A program made the position numbers and the translations under genes. 33,652 bases of DNA from Labilithrix sp. (GTDB taxonomy: Bacteria > Myxococcota > Polyangia > Polyangiales > Polyangiaceae), in NCBI GenBank assembly GCA_028287035.1, contig JAQBQL010000233.1:1-33652 (forward strand), written 5' to 3'. This document shows, in pieces, positions 14,357-22,342 of the stretch. Under the pieces are notes generated by a model that searched no databases, was not told the DNA's origin, and saw nothing but the letters and a program-made list of their open reading frames with translations. Numbering within the stretch: the first letter of the stretch is position 1; every line of letters begins with the position of its first letter.

Positions 14357-16198
14357 ATGGCCGGGACCATCGGCGGAGAGCCGAAGACAGCTGTGATACC
14401 GAAACTCTACGACGACGAGATCGACGGGGAGAGCGAGCCGACGAGCCACAGCGACTTCAACACGCTGGAGCGCGCGAAGCTCGCGGGCACGCCCGCCTAT
14501 CTCGTTCGTCATGGAGGTGGCCACGAGCTCTTCTCGCTCGCGGAAGGCGACCGAAGGCTCGGTCGCTCCTCGACGTGTGACATCCGCGTGAACGAGGCAG
14601 GTGTCTCGCGCGTGCATGCCGTCATCCGCGGCACGCGCGGCGACTACCAGATCGAGGACGCGGGCAGCGCGAACGGCACGACGCTCAACGGGAAGCTGAT
14701 CGCCGGCGCCTACCAGCTGAAGGCCGGAGACCGGATCGGCATCGGTCCGGTCACGTTCCGCTTCGAGCACACCCCGGCCGACGAGCACGGCACGACGCCG
14801 GTGGCCCTCGCGGCGTGGACGCCCACGTCGTGGAAGACGAAGCCCGCCCAGCAGATGCCGCGCTACGAGAGCGCCGCGGAGGTCGATGCGGTCGTCGATC
14901 GGATCCGCACCCTGCCGCCGCTCGTCACGTCATGGGAGATCGAGCGCCTCAAGAATCTGATGGCGGAGGCGCAGAACGGCGAGCGCTTCATCCTGCAGGG
15001 CGGCGATTGCGCCGAGACCTTCCGCGAGTGCGACTCGACGATCATCACGAACAAGCTGAAGATCCTGCTGCAGATGTCGCTCGTGCTGACGCAGGCGGCG
15101 CGGAAGCCGATCGTGCGGATCGGCCGCTTCGCCGGGCAGTACGCGAAGCCGCGGTCGCAGCCGACCGAGACGAGGGACGGCGTCGAGCTTCCCAGCTACG
15201 TCGGTGACCTCGTGAACTGTCCCGAGTTCACGGCAGCAGCCCGGCGTCACGACCCGCAGCTGCTGCTCGCGGGCTATCACCACGCGTCGATGACCCTCAA
15301 CTTCATCCGCGCGCTGTCGGCGGGAGGCTTCTCGGATCTTCGCCGCGCGGAGTACTTCGATCTGTCCGTCTTCGAGCGCGCCGACCTGCCGTCGTCGCTG
15401 CGCGAGGACTACATCCGCATGAGCAAGCAGGTCGCCGAAGGGCTGCACTTCATGCGCTCGTTCGGCACGAGCTCCCTCGACGACCTCGCGAAGGTGGAAT
15501 TCTTTGCCAGCCACGAAGGGTTGAATCTCGTCTACGAGTCCGCGCAAACGCGCCAGGTGCCGAATCGCAACGGGCACTACTGTCTGAGCACGCACCTGCC
15601 CTGGATCGGTGACCGCACGCGCGCGCTCGACAGCGCACATATGGAGTTCTTCCGCGGAATCGCCAATCCGGTCGGCGTGAAGGTCGGCCCGAAGTCGTCG
15701 CCGCAGGAGGTCGTCGACGCGCTCCGCTTCCTGAACCCGAGCGACGAGCCGGGCAAGGTCGCCCTCATCGTCCGGATGGGCGCGTCCGCAGTGCAGTCGA
15801 AGCTCCCGCCGCTGCTGCAGGCCGTCGCCCGCTCACGGCGGAAGGTGCTATGGATCTGCGATCCCATGCACGGGAACGGCACGGCCACCCGTAGCGGATT
15901 GAAGACCCGGAACTTCGACGATATCCTGAAGGAGATCGAGGAGACGTTCCTGGCCCACGAGCAAGCAGGAACGTACTTCGGTGGCGTCCACTTCGAGCTC
16001 ACCGGAGAGGACGTCACCGAGTGCATCGGCGGCGGCCTGTCCGAGGCCGACCTCGACACCCGCTACCTGACTGCCTGCGATCCTCGTCTCAATTACCGGC
16101 AGGCGATGGAGATGGCCTTCCGCATCGCCAAGCGCATCGGCACCTCCTCGGTGCGCCGCGCCTCGAGCCTTCCGCCTCCTTCATCCATCGTCCGCTGA
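14357..16198 (+). CDS. FHA domain fused to type II DAHP synthase
   Basis: 613 residues. Residues about 45-140 are a forkhead-associated domain: GRSSTCD at 69-75, SRVH at 84-87 and SANGTTLNG near 104, all the phosphothreonine-binding residues intact. From about residue 155 to 595 it is a full class II (plant/AroAII) DAHP synthase: W-P-SW-PA.Q.P.Y, FILQGGDCAETF (metal Cys218), IGRFAGQYAKPRS, SHEGLNLVYE, RTRALDSAHMEF, DPMHGNGT, GGVHFELTGEDVTECIGGG and CDPRLN. It condenses PEP with erythrose 4-phosphate, the first step to chorismate. The end beyond about 600 is a Ser/Pro tail. An extra DAHP synthase in a cluster usually supplies chorismate-derived building blocks. The FHA domain suggests docking to a phosphothreonine protein; two Ser/Thr kinases are encoded at 27926-30621. 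Confidence 0.92.
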   Translation: MAGTIGGEPKTAVIPKLYDDEIDGESEPTSHSDFNTLERAKLAGTPAYLVRHGGGHELFSLAEGDRRLGRSSTCDIRVNEAGVSRVHAVIRGTRGDYQIEDAGSANGTTLNGKLIAGAYQLKAGDRIGIGPVTFRFEHTPADEHGTTPVALAAWTPTSWKTKPAQQMPRYESAAEVDAVVDRIRTLPPLVTSWEIERLKNLMAEAQNGERFILQGGDCAETFRECDSTIITNKLKILLQMSLVLTQAARKPIVRIGRFAGQYAKPRSQPTETRDGVELPSYVGDLVNCPEFTAAARRHDPQLLLAGYHHASMTLNFIRALSAGGFSDLRRAEYFDLSVFERADLPSSLREDYIRMSKQVAEGLHFMRSFGTSSLDDLAKVEFFASHEGLNLVYESAQTRQVPNRNGHYCLSTHLPWIGDRTRALDSAHMEFFRGIANPVGVKVGPKSSPQEVVDALRFLNPSDEPGKVALIVRMGASAVQSKLPPLLQAVARSRRKVLWICDPMHGNGTATRSGLKTRNFDDILKEIEETFLAHEQAGTYFGGVHFELTGEDVTECIGGGLSEADLDTRYLTACDPRLNYRQAMEMAFRIAKRIGTSSVRRASSLPPPSSIVR

Positions 16199-16233
16199 CT
16201 CCGGCCGCCCCAAACCTCACGCAGAGAGAGACT

Positions 16234-17271
16234 ATGAAGCGTTTCGCATTCCTTGCACTCGTATCGGCCGGAACGATCCTGCCCGGGTTGGCCTCGGCCC
16301 AGGGCACGCCGGGCTCGACCGCCCCCACCGCGCCGGCCGCGCAGCCTGCGGGCGCCAGCGCCTCGGCCGCCGGCCAGCCGGCGTACGACGGCGTCGCCGA
16401 GGCCCGCGTCCACTACGAACGAGCGCTCCAGCTGTTCAACGAAGAGAACTACGATGCCGCGGCATTCGAGTTCCAGCGCGCGTACGAGCTCGCCCCCAAT
16501 TACAAGATCCTCTACAACATGGCGCGGCTGCAGCGCGTTCGTAACGACTACGCGACGGCGCTCCAGAACTTCCAGCGCTACCTCATCGAGGGCGGCACCG
16601 GCGTCCCCGACGACCGCCGCGCCGAGGTCGAGAAGGAGATCAAGGCGCTCCTTCCGCGCGTCGCGAAGATCACCGTGAAGGTGAGCGAGACCGATGCCGA
16701 CGTCTACGTCGACGACGGCCCCGTCTGCACCAGCGCCAACGCGTCGTGCGTCGGCAAGTCTCCCCTGCCCGGCCCGCTCGTCGTGAATCCCGGTCGCCGC
16801 AAGGTGACTGCCCAGAAGCGCGGTTTCGTGACCGCCTCGAGCACCGTCACGGTCGTCGGCTCGGACACGATCACCGTCGACCTGCACATGGACAGCCTCG
16901 ACCGTCCCCAGCGGGTCGTCGACACCGGGCCGCGCAACCGGGCGATCGTCGCCTGGGGCGTCACCGCCGCGTTGACCGCGACCTCGGCCGTGTTCGGGGT
17001 CCTCGCCCTCAACGAGAGCGACAAGCTGAAGACGCAGCGCGAGGTCTTCGGCGCGGACACGAACGCGCTGTCGAACAGCGGGTCGAAGACCGATACGTAC
17101 GCGCACCTCTGCGACGGCTTCGCGGCGGGCGCCATCATCGGGGCCGGGTTCGCGACGTTCTTCACCGTCAAGGCGCTCCGCGAGGCGAGCTACAAGGAAG
17201 CGCCGGAGCGGACCGGCAAGGTGAACCTGGACCTCGGCGTCGGCTACGTCGGCCTCCACGGCGCGCTCTGA
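16234..17271 (+). CDS. Exported TPR and PEGA domain protein
   Basis: 345 residues from the ATG at 16234 with a GAGAGAG site close upstream. A signal peptide (MKRFAFLALVSAGTILPGLASAQ) is followed by an Ala/Pro-rich linker. Residues about 50-125 form tetratricopeptide repeats (ARVHYERALQLFNEENYDAAAFEFQRAYELAP, then YNMARLQRVRNDYATALQNFQRYL). A PEGA-like beta domain follows (ADVYVDDGPVC, then KSPLPGPLVVNPGRRKVTAQKRGF). Two later hydrophobic stretches (IVAWGVTAALTATSAVFGVLAL, and FAAGAIIGAGFATFF) could be membrane segments. The architecture is frequent in Polyangia envelopes and is of unknown function. It begins 35 bases after the DAHP synthase and may simply share the transcript. Confidence 0.8.
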   Translation: MKRFAFLALVSAGTILPGLASAQGTPGSTAPTAPAAQPAGASASAAGQPAYDGVAEARVHYERALQLFNEENYDAAAFEFQRAYELAPNYKILYNMARLQRVRNDYATALQNFQRYLIEGGTGVPDDRRAEVEKEIKALLPRVAKITVKVSETDADVYVDDGPVCTSANASCVGKSPLPGPLVVNPGRRKVTAQKRGFVTASSTVTVVGSDTITVDLHMDSLDRPQRVVDTGPRNRAIVAWGVTAALTATSAVFGVLALNESDKLKTQREVFGADTNALSNSGSKTDTYAHLCDGFAAGAIIGAGFATFFTVKALREASYKEAPERTGKVNLDLGVGYVGLHGAL

Positions 17272-17306
17272 CCACCGACTCACGCGGACATCCAGAGCAG
17301 TCATTC

Positions 17307-18731
17307 GTGGACGATCCTCGTAGTCACTGGCGACGACTGGTGCGCGAGCGCGTCGAGAACGACGCCACCGCCGGTGACGAGAGCCTCTGGTGTCCGCGCC
17401 TCGAGACCCTCTCCCGGACGGAGCTCGAGGAGCTCCAGTCCGAGAAGATCGAGGCGGCGTTCGAGCTGCTCCTCCACGGCTCGGCGTTCTACCGGGCGAA
17501 GCTCGGGGCGGCGGGCCTCGCGTCCGGCGACGTGCGGACGCGCGCCGACCTCCACAAGGTGCCGGTCACGCTACCCGGTGAGTGGATGGACGACCAGCAG
17601 GCGAACCCGCCCTGGGGCACGTTCTCGCCGCTGCGTGACGAGGACTGGCTCGCGCGGGGGTGGATGCTCTTCACGACGAGCGGGACGAAGGCGGCCTTTC
17701 CGCGCGCCTTCCGCCACACGAGCACCGATCGCGAGCTCTGGGCGTGGCACGGCAAGCGCGCGCTCCACGCGATGGGCGTGCGACGCGGCGACATTGCCAT
17801 CAACTGTTTTGCATACGGCACGTCGGTCGCGTTCTGGGGATTGCATCACGCGCTCGGCGAGCTCGGCATTCCCGTGATCTCCGGCGGCGGCGCGACCACC
17901 GAACGGCGGGTCGAGCTCATTCGCCAGTTCAAGCCGACCGTCCTCCTGTGCACGCCGTCGTACGCGCTCCACCTCGGTCGCGCGCTCGAGGAGACCGGTC
18001 GCTCGGCGCGGGAGTCGAGCATTCGCCGCATCGTGCTGGCCGGTGAGCCGGGGGCGAGCGTACCGGCCACGCGCCGGCGCCTCCGCGAGCTATGGGGCGC
18101 GGTCGTCCACGACGACTTCGGCTGCACCGAGGTCGCGATGTCGCCGCTCGGCTACACGTGCGCGGCCTCCGAGAACGAGGACGCGCCGTCGCCTCACCTC
18201 ATGGAAGATCAGTACGTCGTCGAGTGCCTCACGCCCGGCACCTGGACCCCCGTGGCCGACGGCGAGCTCGGCGTCCTCGTGGTGAGCAATCTGTTCAGCG
18301 AGGCGCAGCCGATCCTGCGCTACGTGATGGGCGACTGGCTCCGCATCACGCGCGAGCCCTGTGCCTGCGGCCGTACCCACGCCCGCGCCCTGGGCGGCCT
18401 CCAGGGCCGGTACGACGACGTCGTGAAGGTGAAGGGGCTCAAGTTCTATCCGGCGGCCTTCGAGGACGCCATCCGCTCGGTGCGCGGCACCGGCGACGAG
18501 TTCAAGGTCGAGATCGAAGGCAATGGCGGGCGCGACGTCGTCACCATCAGCGTCGAACCGGCCGACGCCAGCGAGGATCCCGCGGCGCTCCTCACCCGCG
18601 TCGAGCGCGGGGTGAGCGGCGCCCTCGGCATCAACGTCACGGTTCGAGTGCTGCCATCGGGGACGCTCCCGCGCACCCAGACGAAGGCGAAGCGGTTCTT
18701 TGATTTGCGACGGACGGAGGAGACAGCGTGA
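17307..18731 (+). CDS. PaaK-type adenylate-forming aryl-acid ligase
   Basis: 474 residues from a GTG at 17307. ANL superfamily in the phenylacetate-CoA ligase (PaaK) branch: LFTTSGTKAAFPRAF (T123 to T127, phosphate-binding loop), DDFGCTEVAMSP (269-280, the aromatic/Thr-Glu motif A5), YVMGDWLRI (A7-like), GRYDDVVKVKGLKFYPAAFEDAI (hinge and C-terminal domain), preceded by the PaaK-type CACGRT. Members activate phenylacetate, benzoate, anthranilate and related aryl acids as CoA or carrier thioesters. With PabABC encoded in the window, p-aminobenzoate or a derivative is a natural candidate substrate. Its TGA overlaps the GTG of pabB as GTGA, so ligase and PabB are made together. The acceptor (CoA or NRPS carrier) cannot be read from the sequence. 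Confidence 0.85.
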   Translation: MDDPRSHWRRLVRERVENDATAGDESLWCPRLETLSRTELEELQSEKIEAAFELLLHGSAFYRAKLGAAGLASGDVRTRADLHKVPVTLPGEWMDDQQANPPWGTFSPLRDEDWLARGWMLFTTSGTKAAFPRAFRHTSTDRELWAWHGKRALHAMGVRRGDIAINCFAYGTSVAFWGLHHALGELGIPVISGGGATTERRVELIRQFKPTVLLCTPSYALHLGRALEETGRSARESSIRRIVLAGEPGASVPATRRRLRELWGAVVHDDFGCTEVAMSPLGYTCAASENEDAPSPHLMEDQYVVECLTPGTWTPVADGELGVLVVSNLFSEAQPILRYVMGDWLRITREPCACGRTHARALGGLQGRYDDVVKVKGLKFYPAAFEDAIRSVRGTGDEFKVEIEGNGGRDVVTISVEPADASEDPAALLTRVERGVSGALGINVTVRVLPSGTLPRTQTKAKRFFDLRRTEETA

Positions 18732-20218
18732 TCGAGAGACAGTACGTACCGGCCCACGTTCTCGAACGTGTGCAGCTGAAGCTACCCTTCTGGCGCTATT
18801 ACGAGCTCTTCCGCGGAAAGCCGTACTCGTTCCTGCTGGACAGCGCGAGCGAGCCGACGACGCTCGGTCGCTACTCGTTCATCGGCGCCGATCCATTCAT
18901 GGTGTTCCGCGCCAAGCGCGTACGCACCACGCCCGGCAAGCCACACCTCGCCAACATACGCATCCAGGAAGGTAGCGGTCCCGACGCGATCGTCACGGAG
19001 TACCAGGGCGACCCGCTCGACGAGCTGCGCCAGCTCCTCGCGGCGCACGACGTCGGCCGCGACCAGTACGCGGGGCGTCCGGTGCCGCTGCTCTCGGGGG
19101 CAGTCGGATACTTCGGATACGAGGCGGGCTACTTCATCGAGAACATGGTCGACGGCGGCGCCGACGACCTCGATCTGCCGGACATCCACGTCGGCCTCTA
19201 CAACTCGCTCCTCGCGCACTGCCACCGCACGAAGCACTCGTACATCTCGGTGCTCGGGCGCGGGCCGAACGAGCGGATGGCCAGGATGCGCGCGATGCGC
19301 AAGCGGGACACGCTGCTTGCCGCCATCGAGGCCTTCGAGAAGGATCCGCCGCCCGCGTGGGAGCCCCCCGCGCACTCGACGAAGAAGCTCGACGCGAAGC
19401 ACATCTCCGAGAAGGACTACTGCGACCTCGTCCAGAAGACGCGGGAGCACATCTTCGCCGGCGACATCTTCGAGATGTGCCTCACCCATCGCATCGAGTC
19501 ACCGTTCAAGGGCGACCCGTGGAAGCTCTACTCCGAGCTGCGCCGGATCAACCCCGCGCCGTTCGCCTGCTATCTGCAGCTGCCGGAGGCGACGCTCGTG
19601 TCCTCCTCGCCGGAGCGCTTCCTGCGTCTCGGCGCGGATCGCACCGCGGAGAGCCGTCCGATCAAGGGCACGCGTCCGCGCGGCGCCACGGAGGAGGAGG
19701 ACCACCGCCTCTATCTCGACCTCCAGAACACCCTGAAGGACCAGGCCGAGAACAACATGATCGTCGACCTGGTCCGGAACGACTTCGGACGCGTGTGCCG
19801 CTTCGGCAGCGTGCACGTCCCGGAGCTCCGGATCATCGAGCGCTATGCGACCGTCTATCAGATGGTGTCGACCATCCGCGGGCAGCTGGACGAGGGGCAC
19901 GACACCATCGACCTCCTGCGCGCGTGCTTCCCGGGTGGCAGCATGACCGGCGCCCCGAAGATCGAGGCCATGCGGATCATCGACACCCTCGAGCCCGTGA
20001 AGCGAAGCGTCTATTCGGGTTCGATCGGCTACGTCGACTTCTCGGGATCGATGGATTTCAACATCGTGATCCGCACCATCATCGTGAAGAACGGGACCGC
20101 CTATTACAACGTCGGCGGCGCCATCGTGGCCGACTCGGAGCCGAAGGCGGAGTACCAGGAGACGCTCGACAAGGCCCGCGCGCTCATGCAGGCGCTGGCC
20201 AACGTGGGGTCCGAATGA
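18728..20218 (+). CDS. pabB: Aminodeoxychorismate synthase component I (PabB; TrpE homologue)
   Basis: 496 residues from a GTG (GGAGGAG upstream) that overlaps the ligase stop. This is a chorismate-utilising enzyme: SSSPERFLRL, the signature PIKGTRPRG at 311-319, LRNDFGRV-type VRNDFGRVC, and FPGGSMTGAPKIEAM. The residue after PI decides function: aminodeoxychorismate synthases have Lys (PIKGT; Lys274 of E. coli PabB), anthranilate synthases Ala (PIAGT). Lys313 here therefore points to ADC synthase. The N-terminal FLLDSASE is a variant of the LLES tryptophan-binding region. It forms a complex with the amidotransferase encoded next (ATGA overlap), and feeds PabC at 3014-3904. Automated annotation may label it TrpE. 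Confidence 0.85.
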   Translation: MIERQYVPAHVLERVQLKLPFWRYYELFRGKPYSFLLDSASEPTTLGRYSFIGADPFMVFRAKRVRTTPGKPHLANIRIQEGSGPDAIVTEYQGDPLDELRQLLAAHDVGRDQYAGRPVPLLSGAVGYFGYEAGYFIENMVDGGADDLDLPDIHVGLYNSLLAHCHRTKHSYISVLGRGPNERMARMRAMRKRDTLLAAIEAFEKDPPPAWEPPAHSTKKLDAKHISEKDYCDLVQKTREHIFAGDIFEMCLTHRIESPFKGDPWKLYSELRRINPAPFACYLQLPEATLVSSSPERFLRLGADRTAESRPIKGTRPRGATEEEDHRLYLDLQNTLKDQAENNMIVDLVRNDFGRVCRFGSVHVPELRIIERYATVYQMVSTIRGQLDEGHDTIDLLRACFPGGSMTGAPKIEAMRIIDTLEPVKRSVYSGSIGYVDFSGSMDFNIVIRTIIVKNGTAYYNVGGAIVADSEPKAEYQETLDKARALMQALANVGSE

Positions 20219-20796
20219 AGACCGTCATCATCGATAATTACGATTCGTTCACCTACAATCTCTACCAGTACCTCGGCGAGCTCGACGAGCGGCCGACGGT
20301 GTTCCGGAACGATGCGGTCACGCTCGAGGAGGTGCGGCGGCTCAACCCCGAGCGCATCGTCATCTCGCCCGGTCCCGGCAATCCCGAGGACCCCGCCTAC
20401 TTCGGTGTCTGCCGGCAGGTGATCCTCGAGCTCGGCAAGACCATCCCGACGCTCGGCGTCTGCCTCGGCCATCAGGGCATCTGCTCGGCCTTCGGTGGCC
20501 GCATCGTCCGCGCGCCCGAGGTCATGCACGGGAAGACGAGCCCGATCTCGCACGACAACTCCGACCTGTTCACCGGGCTGCCCGAGCCCTTCGAGGCGAT
20601 GCGGTATCACTCGCTCGTGGCAGAGCCCGAGTCGCTCCCGGCGTGCCTGAAGGTCACCGCGCGCAGCCTCGACGGGATCATCATGGGCGTCCAGCACACC
20701 GAATATCCCATCTACGGAGTGCAGTTCCATCCCGAGTCCATCGGGACCCCGGGCGGGCGCCGCCTCATCGAGAACTTCATCTTCCTCGGTCGATGA
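20215..20796 (+). CDS. pabA: Glutamine amidotransferase, aminodeoxychorismate synthase component II (PabA/TrpG)
   Basis: 193 residues, the usual size for PabA/TrpG. The ATG overlaps the TGA of pabB. Class I glutamine amidotransferase: IDNYDSFTYNLYQYLGEL at the start, SPGPGNPED (oxyanion region), the nucleophile elbow GVCLGHQ with its Cys, and the His-Glu pair in VQFHPESIGTPGG. It supplies ammonia from glutamine to PabB. In many bacteria one such subunit serves both anthranilate and ADC synthase; here the coupling to a PIKGT-type partner argues for the ADC role. Confidence 0.9.
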   Translation: MKTVIIDNYDSFTYNLYQYLGELDERPTVFRNDAVTLEEVRRLNPERIVISPGPGNPEDPAYFGVCRQVILELGKTIPTLGVCLGHQGICSAFGGRIVRAPEVMHGKTSPISHDNSDLFTGLPEPFEAMRYHSLVAEPESLPACLKVTARSLDGIIMGVQHTEYPIYGVQFHPESIGTPGGRRLIENFIFLGR

Positions 20797-20806
20797 GAAA
20801 AGTTCG

Positions 20807-22342
20807 ATGAACATCTCCCCGGTCGCGCTGCGCGAGGTGGAAGAGGCGCTGGGCGCAGACAACGTCTCCACCGCGGAGGAGACGCGCGGGGCGGCGACGC
20901 AGAACACCTACGAGTTCGGCAAGAGCGCCTCATGCGTCGTGCGGCCGGGTTCGACCGCCGAGGTTTCGGCGGTCGTGCTCTGGGCGGGAAAGCATGGCCT
21001 GCGCCTCTACGTGTCGAGCCGGGGCCGGAACTGGGGGTACGGCTCGCGCGTCCCACCCGAGGACCACGTGGTCCTCGTCGACCTCTCGCGCATGAATGCG
21101 ATCGTCGCCATCGACGAGGACCTCGCCTATGCCCGCGTGCAGTGCGGCGTCTCCTTCGCGGAGCTCAGCGAGGCGCTGCGCGCGCGCGACGCCCGCGTCA
21201 TGCTCAGCTCGATCGGTGGCCCGCCCGACTCGAGCCTCGTCGGCAACATCATCGAGCGCGGGCTCGGCAAGGGCGTCTACGGGGACCGCTTCCTGAGCTC
21301 CTGCAACTTCGAGGTCGTGCTCGCCGACGGCCGCGTCATCCAGACCGGCTTCGGGGCGCTCGCGAATGCACGCGCGGCCCCCGTCCATCGCTGGGGCCTC
21401 GGCGTGTCGCTCGACGGTCTCTTCACGCAATCCTCGTTCGGGATCGTCACCGAGGTCACCCTGTGGCTCCAGCGGCGCGCGAAGCACCACGTCTCGGCCA
21501 TGTTCTGGATCGACGACGACGCGCGCATCGGGAAGCTCGTGGAGGCGGTGCGCGAGCTGAGGCTCGAAGGCACGCTCACGTCCACCTCGCTCCTCGCCAA
21601 CGACCTCCGGCGCCTCTCCTTCCTCCAGCAGTATCCGTGGGACGCCGCGGGCGGCGCGACTCCGCTGCCCCGTGACGTGCGCCTCAAGCTGCGATCGATC
21701 GGCGCCTGGAGCGGCGACTGCACGCTGTACGGCGCGACGCCCGCCCTCGTCGCGGCAGCGCGCGCGCGGGTCGAGGAGGTGCTCGCGCCCCTCACCGACG
21801 GCATCGTCTTCTCGGATTCGCTCGAGGGGGCGAGCGACCACGCGCGGCGGAGCGTCCTCGCCGTCCATAGCCTCGCGTCCGGCAATCCCCTGCCCCTCGC
21901 GGGATCACCCGTGTACTGGCGCGTGAAGGCGACGCCGCATCGTCACTCCGATCCACACGCGGACGGTTGCGGGCTCCTCTGGTTCAGCCCGGCGCTTCCG
22001 ATGTCGGCCGAGGCCGCCACATGGTGCACCGAGGCCGCCGAGCGGATCGTGAGCGAGCACGGATTCGAGCCGAACATCGGTCTCAACTGCTTCAGCGATC
22101 GCGCGTTCGATTGCACGACGATGATCGTCTACGACCGCGGCGTCGCCGGCGAGGATCGCCGCGCGCTCGAATGCTATTCCGCCCTGCTGAAGGCGTTCGC
22201 CGAACAGGGCTATTACCCCTACCGGATGCCGATCGGCATGAATCACCTCCTCGACGGCTACCGCCGGGAGGGGCTGGGCGCCCAGCTCCGCGCCGCGCTC
22301 GATCCCGCGGGCGTCTTTGCCGGCGGCCGCTACCTCGAGTGA
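20807..22342 (+). CDS. FAD-linked oxidase, vanillyl-alcohol oxidase / p-cresol methylhydroxylase type
   Basis: 511 residues from the ATG at 20807. The FAD-binding PCMH-type domain shows VVRPGSTAEVSAVVLWAGKHGLRLYV, then SSRGRNWGYGS (residues 70-80, matching the GxNxGYG loop of VAO and PCMH), VDLSRMNAIVAIDEDLAYARVQCGVSF, PPDSSLVGNIIERGLGKGVYGDR and TQSSFGIVTEVTLWL. The C-terminal half has GLLWFSPALPMS, as in VAO-like substrate domains, and ends near a DPAGVFAGGRYL helix typical of the family. These flavoenzymes oxidise para-substituted phenols through quinone methides. A covalent flavin residue could not be fixed by eye. It would act on a phenolic or anilinic intermediate of the cluster, and is coupled by overlap to the NRPS gene. 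Confidence 0.85.
   Translation: MNISPVALREVEEALGADNVSTAEETRGAATQNTYEFGKSASCVVRPGSTAEVSAVVLWAGKHGLRLYVSSRGRNWGYGSRVPPEDHVVLVDLSRMNAIVAIDEDLAYARVQCGVSFAELSEALRARDARVMLSSIGGPPDSSLVGNIIERGLGKGVYGDRFLSSCNFEVVLADGRVIQTGFGALANARAAPVHRWGLGVSLDGLFTQSSFGIVTEVTLWLQRRAKHHVSAMFWIDDDARIGKLVEAVRELRLEGTLTSTSLLANDLRRLSFLQQYPWDAAGGATPLPRDVRLKLRSIGAWSGDCTLYGATPALVAAARARVEEVLAPLTDGIVFSDSLEGASDHARRSVLAVHSLASGNPLPLAGSPVYWRVKATPHRHSDPHADGCGLLWFSPALPMSAEAATWCTEAAERIVSEHGFEPNIGLNCFSDRAFDCTTMIVYDRGVAGEDRRALECYSALLKAFAEQGYYPYRMPIGMNHLLDGYRREGLGAQLRAALDPAGVFAGGRYLE

Noticed and set aside
18728..20796. Anthranilate synthase TrpE/TrpG
   Set aside because: PIKGT instead of PIAGT, coupling with an aryl-acid ligase, and a PabC-like gene in the window favour aminodeoxychorismate synthase.
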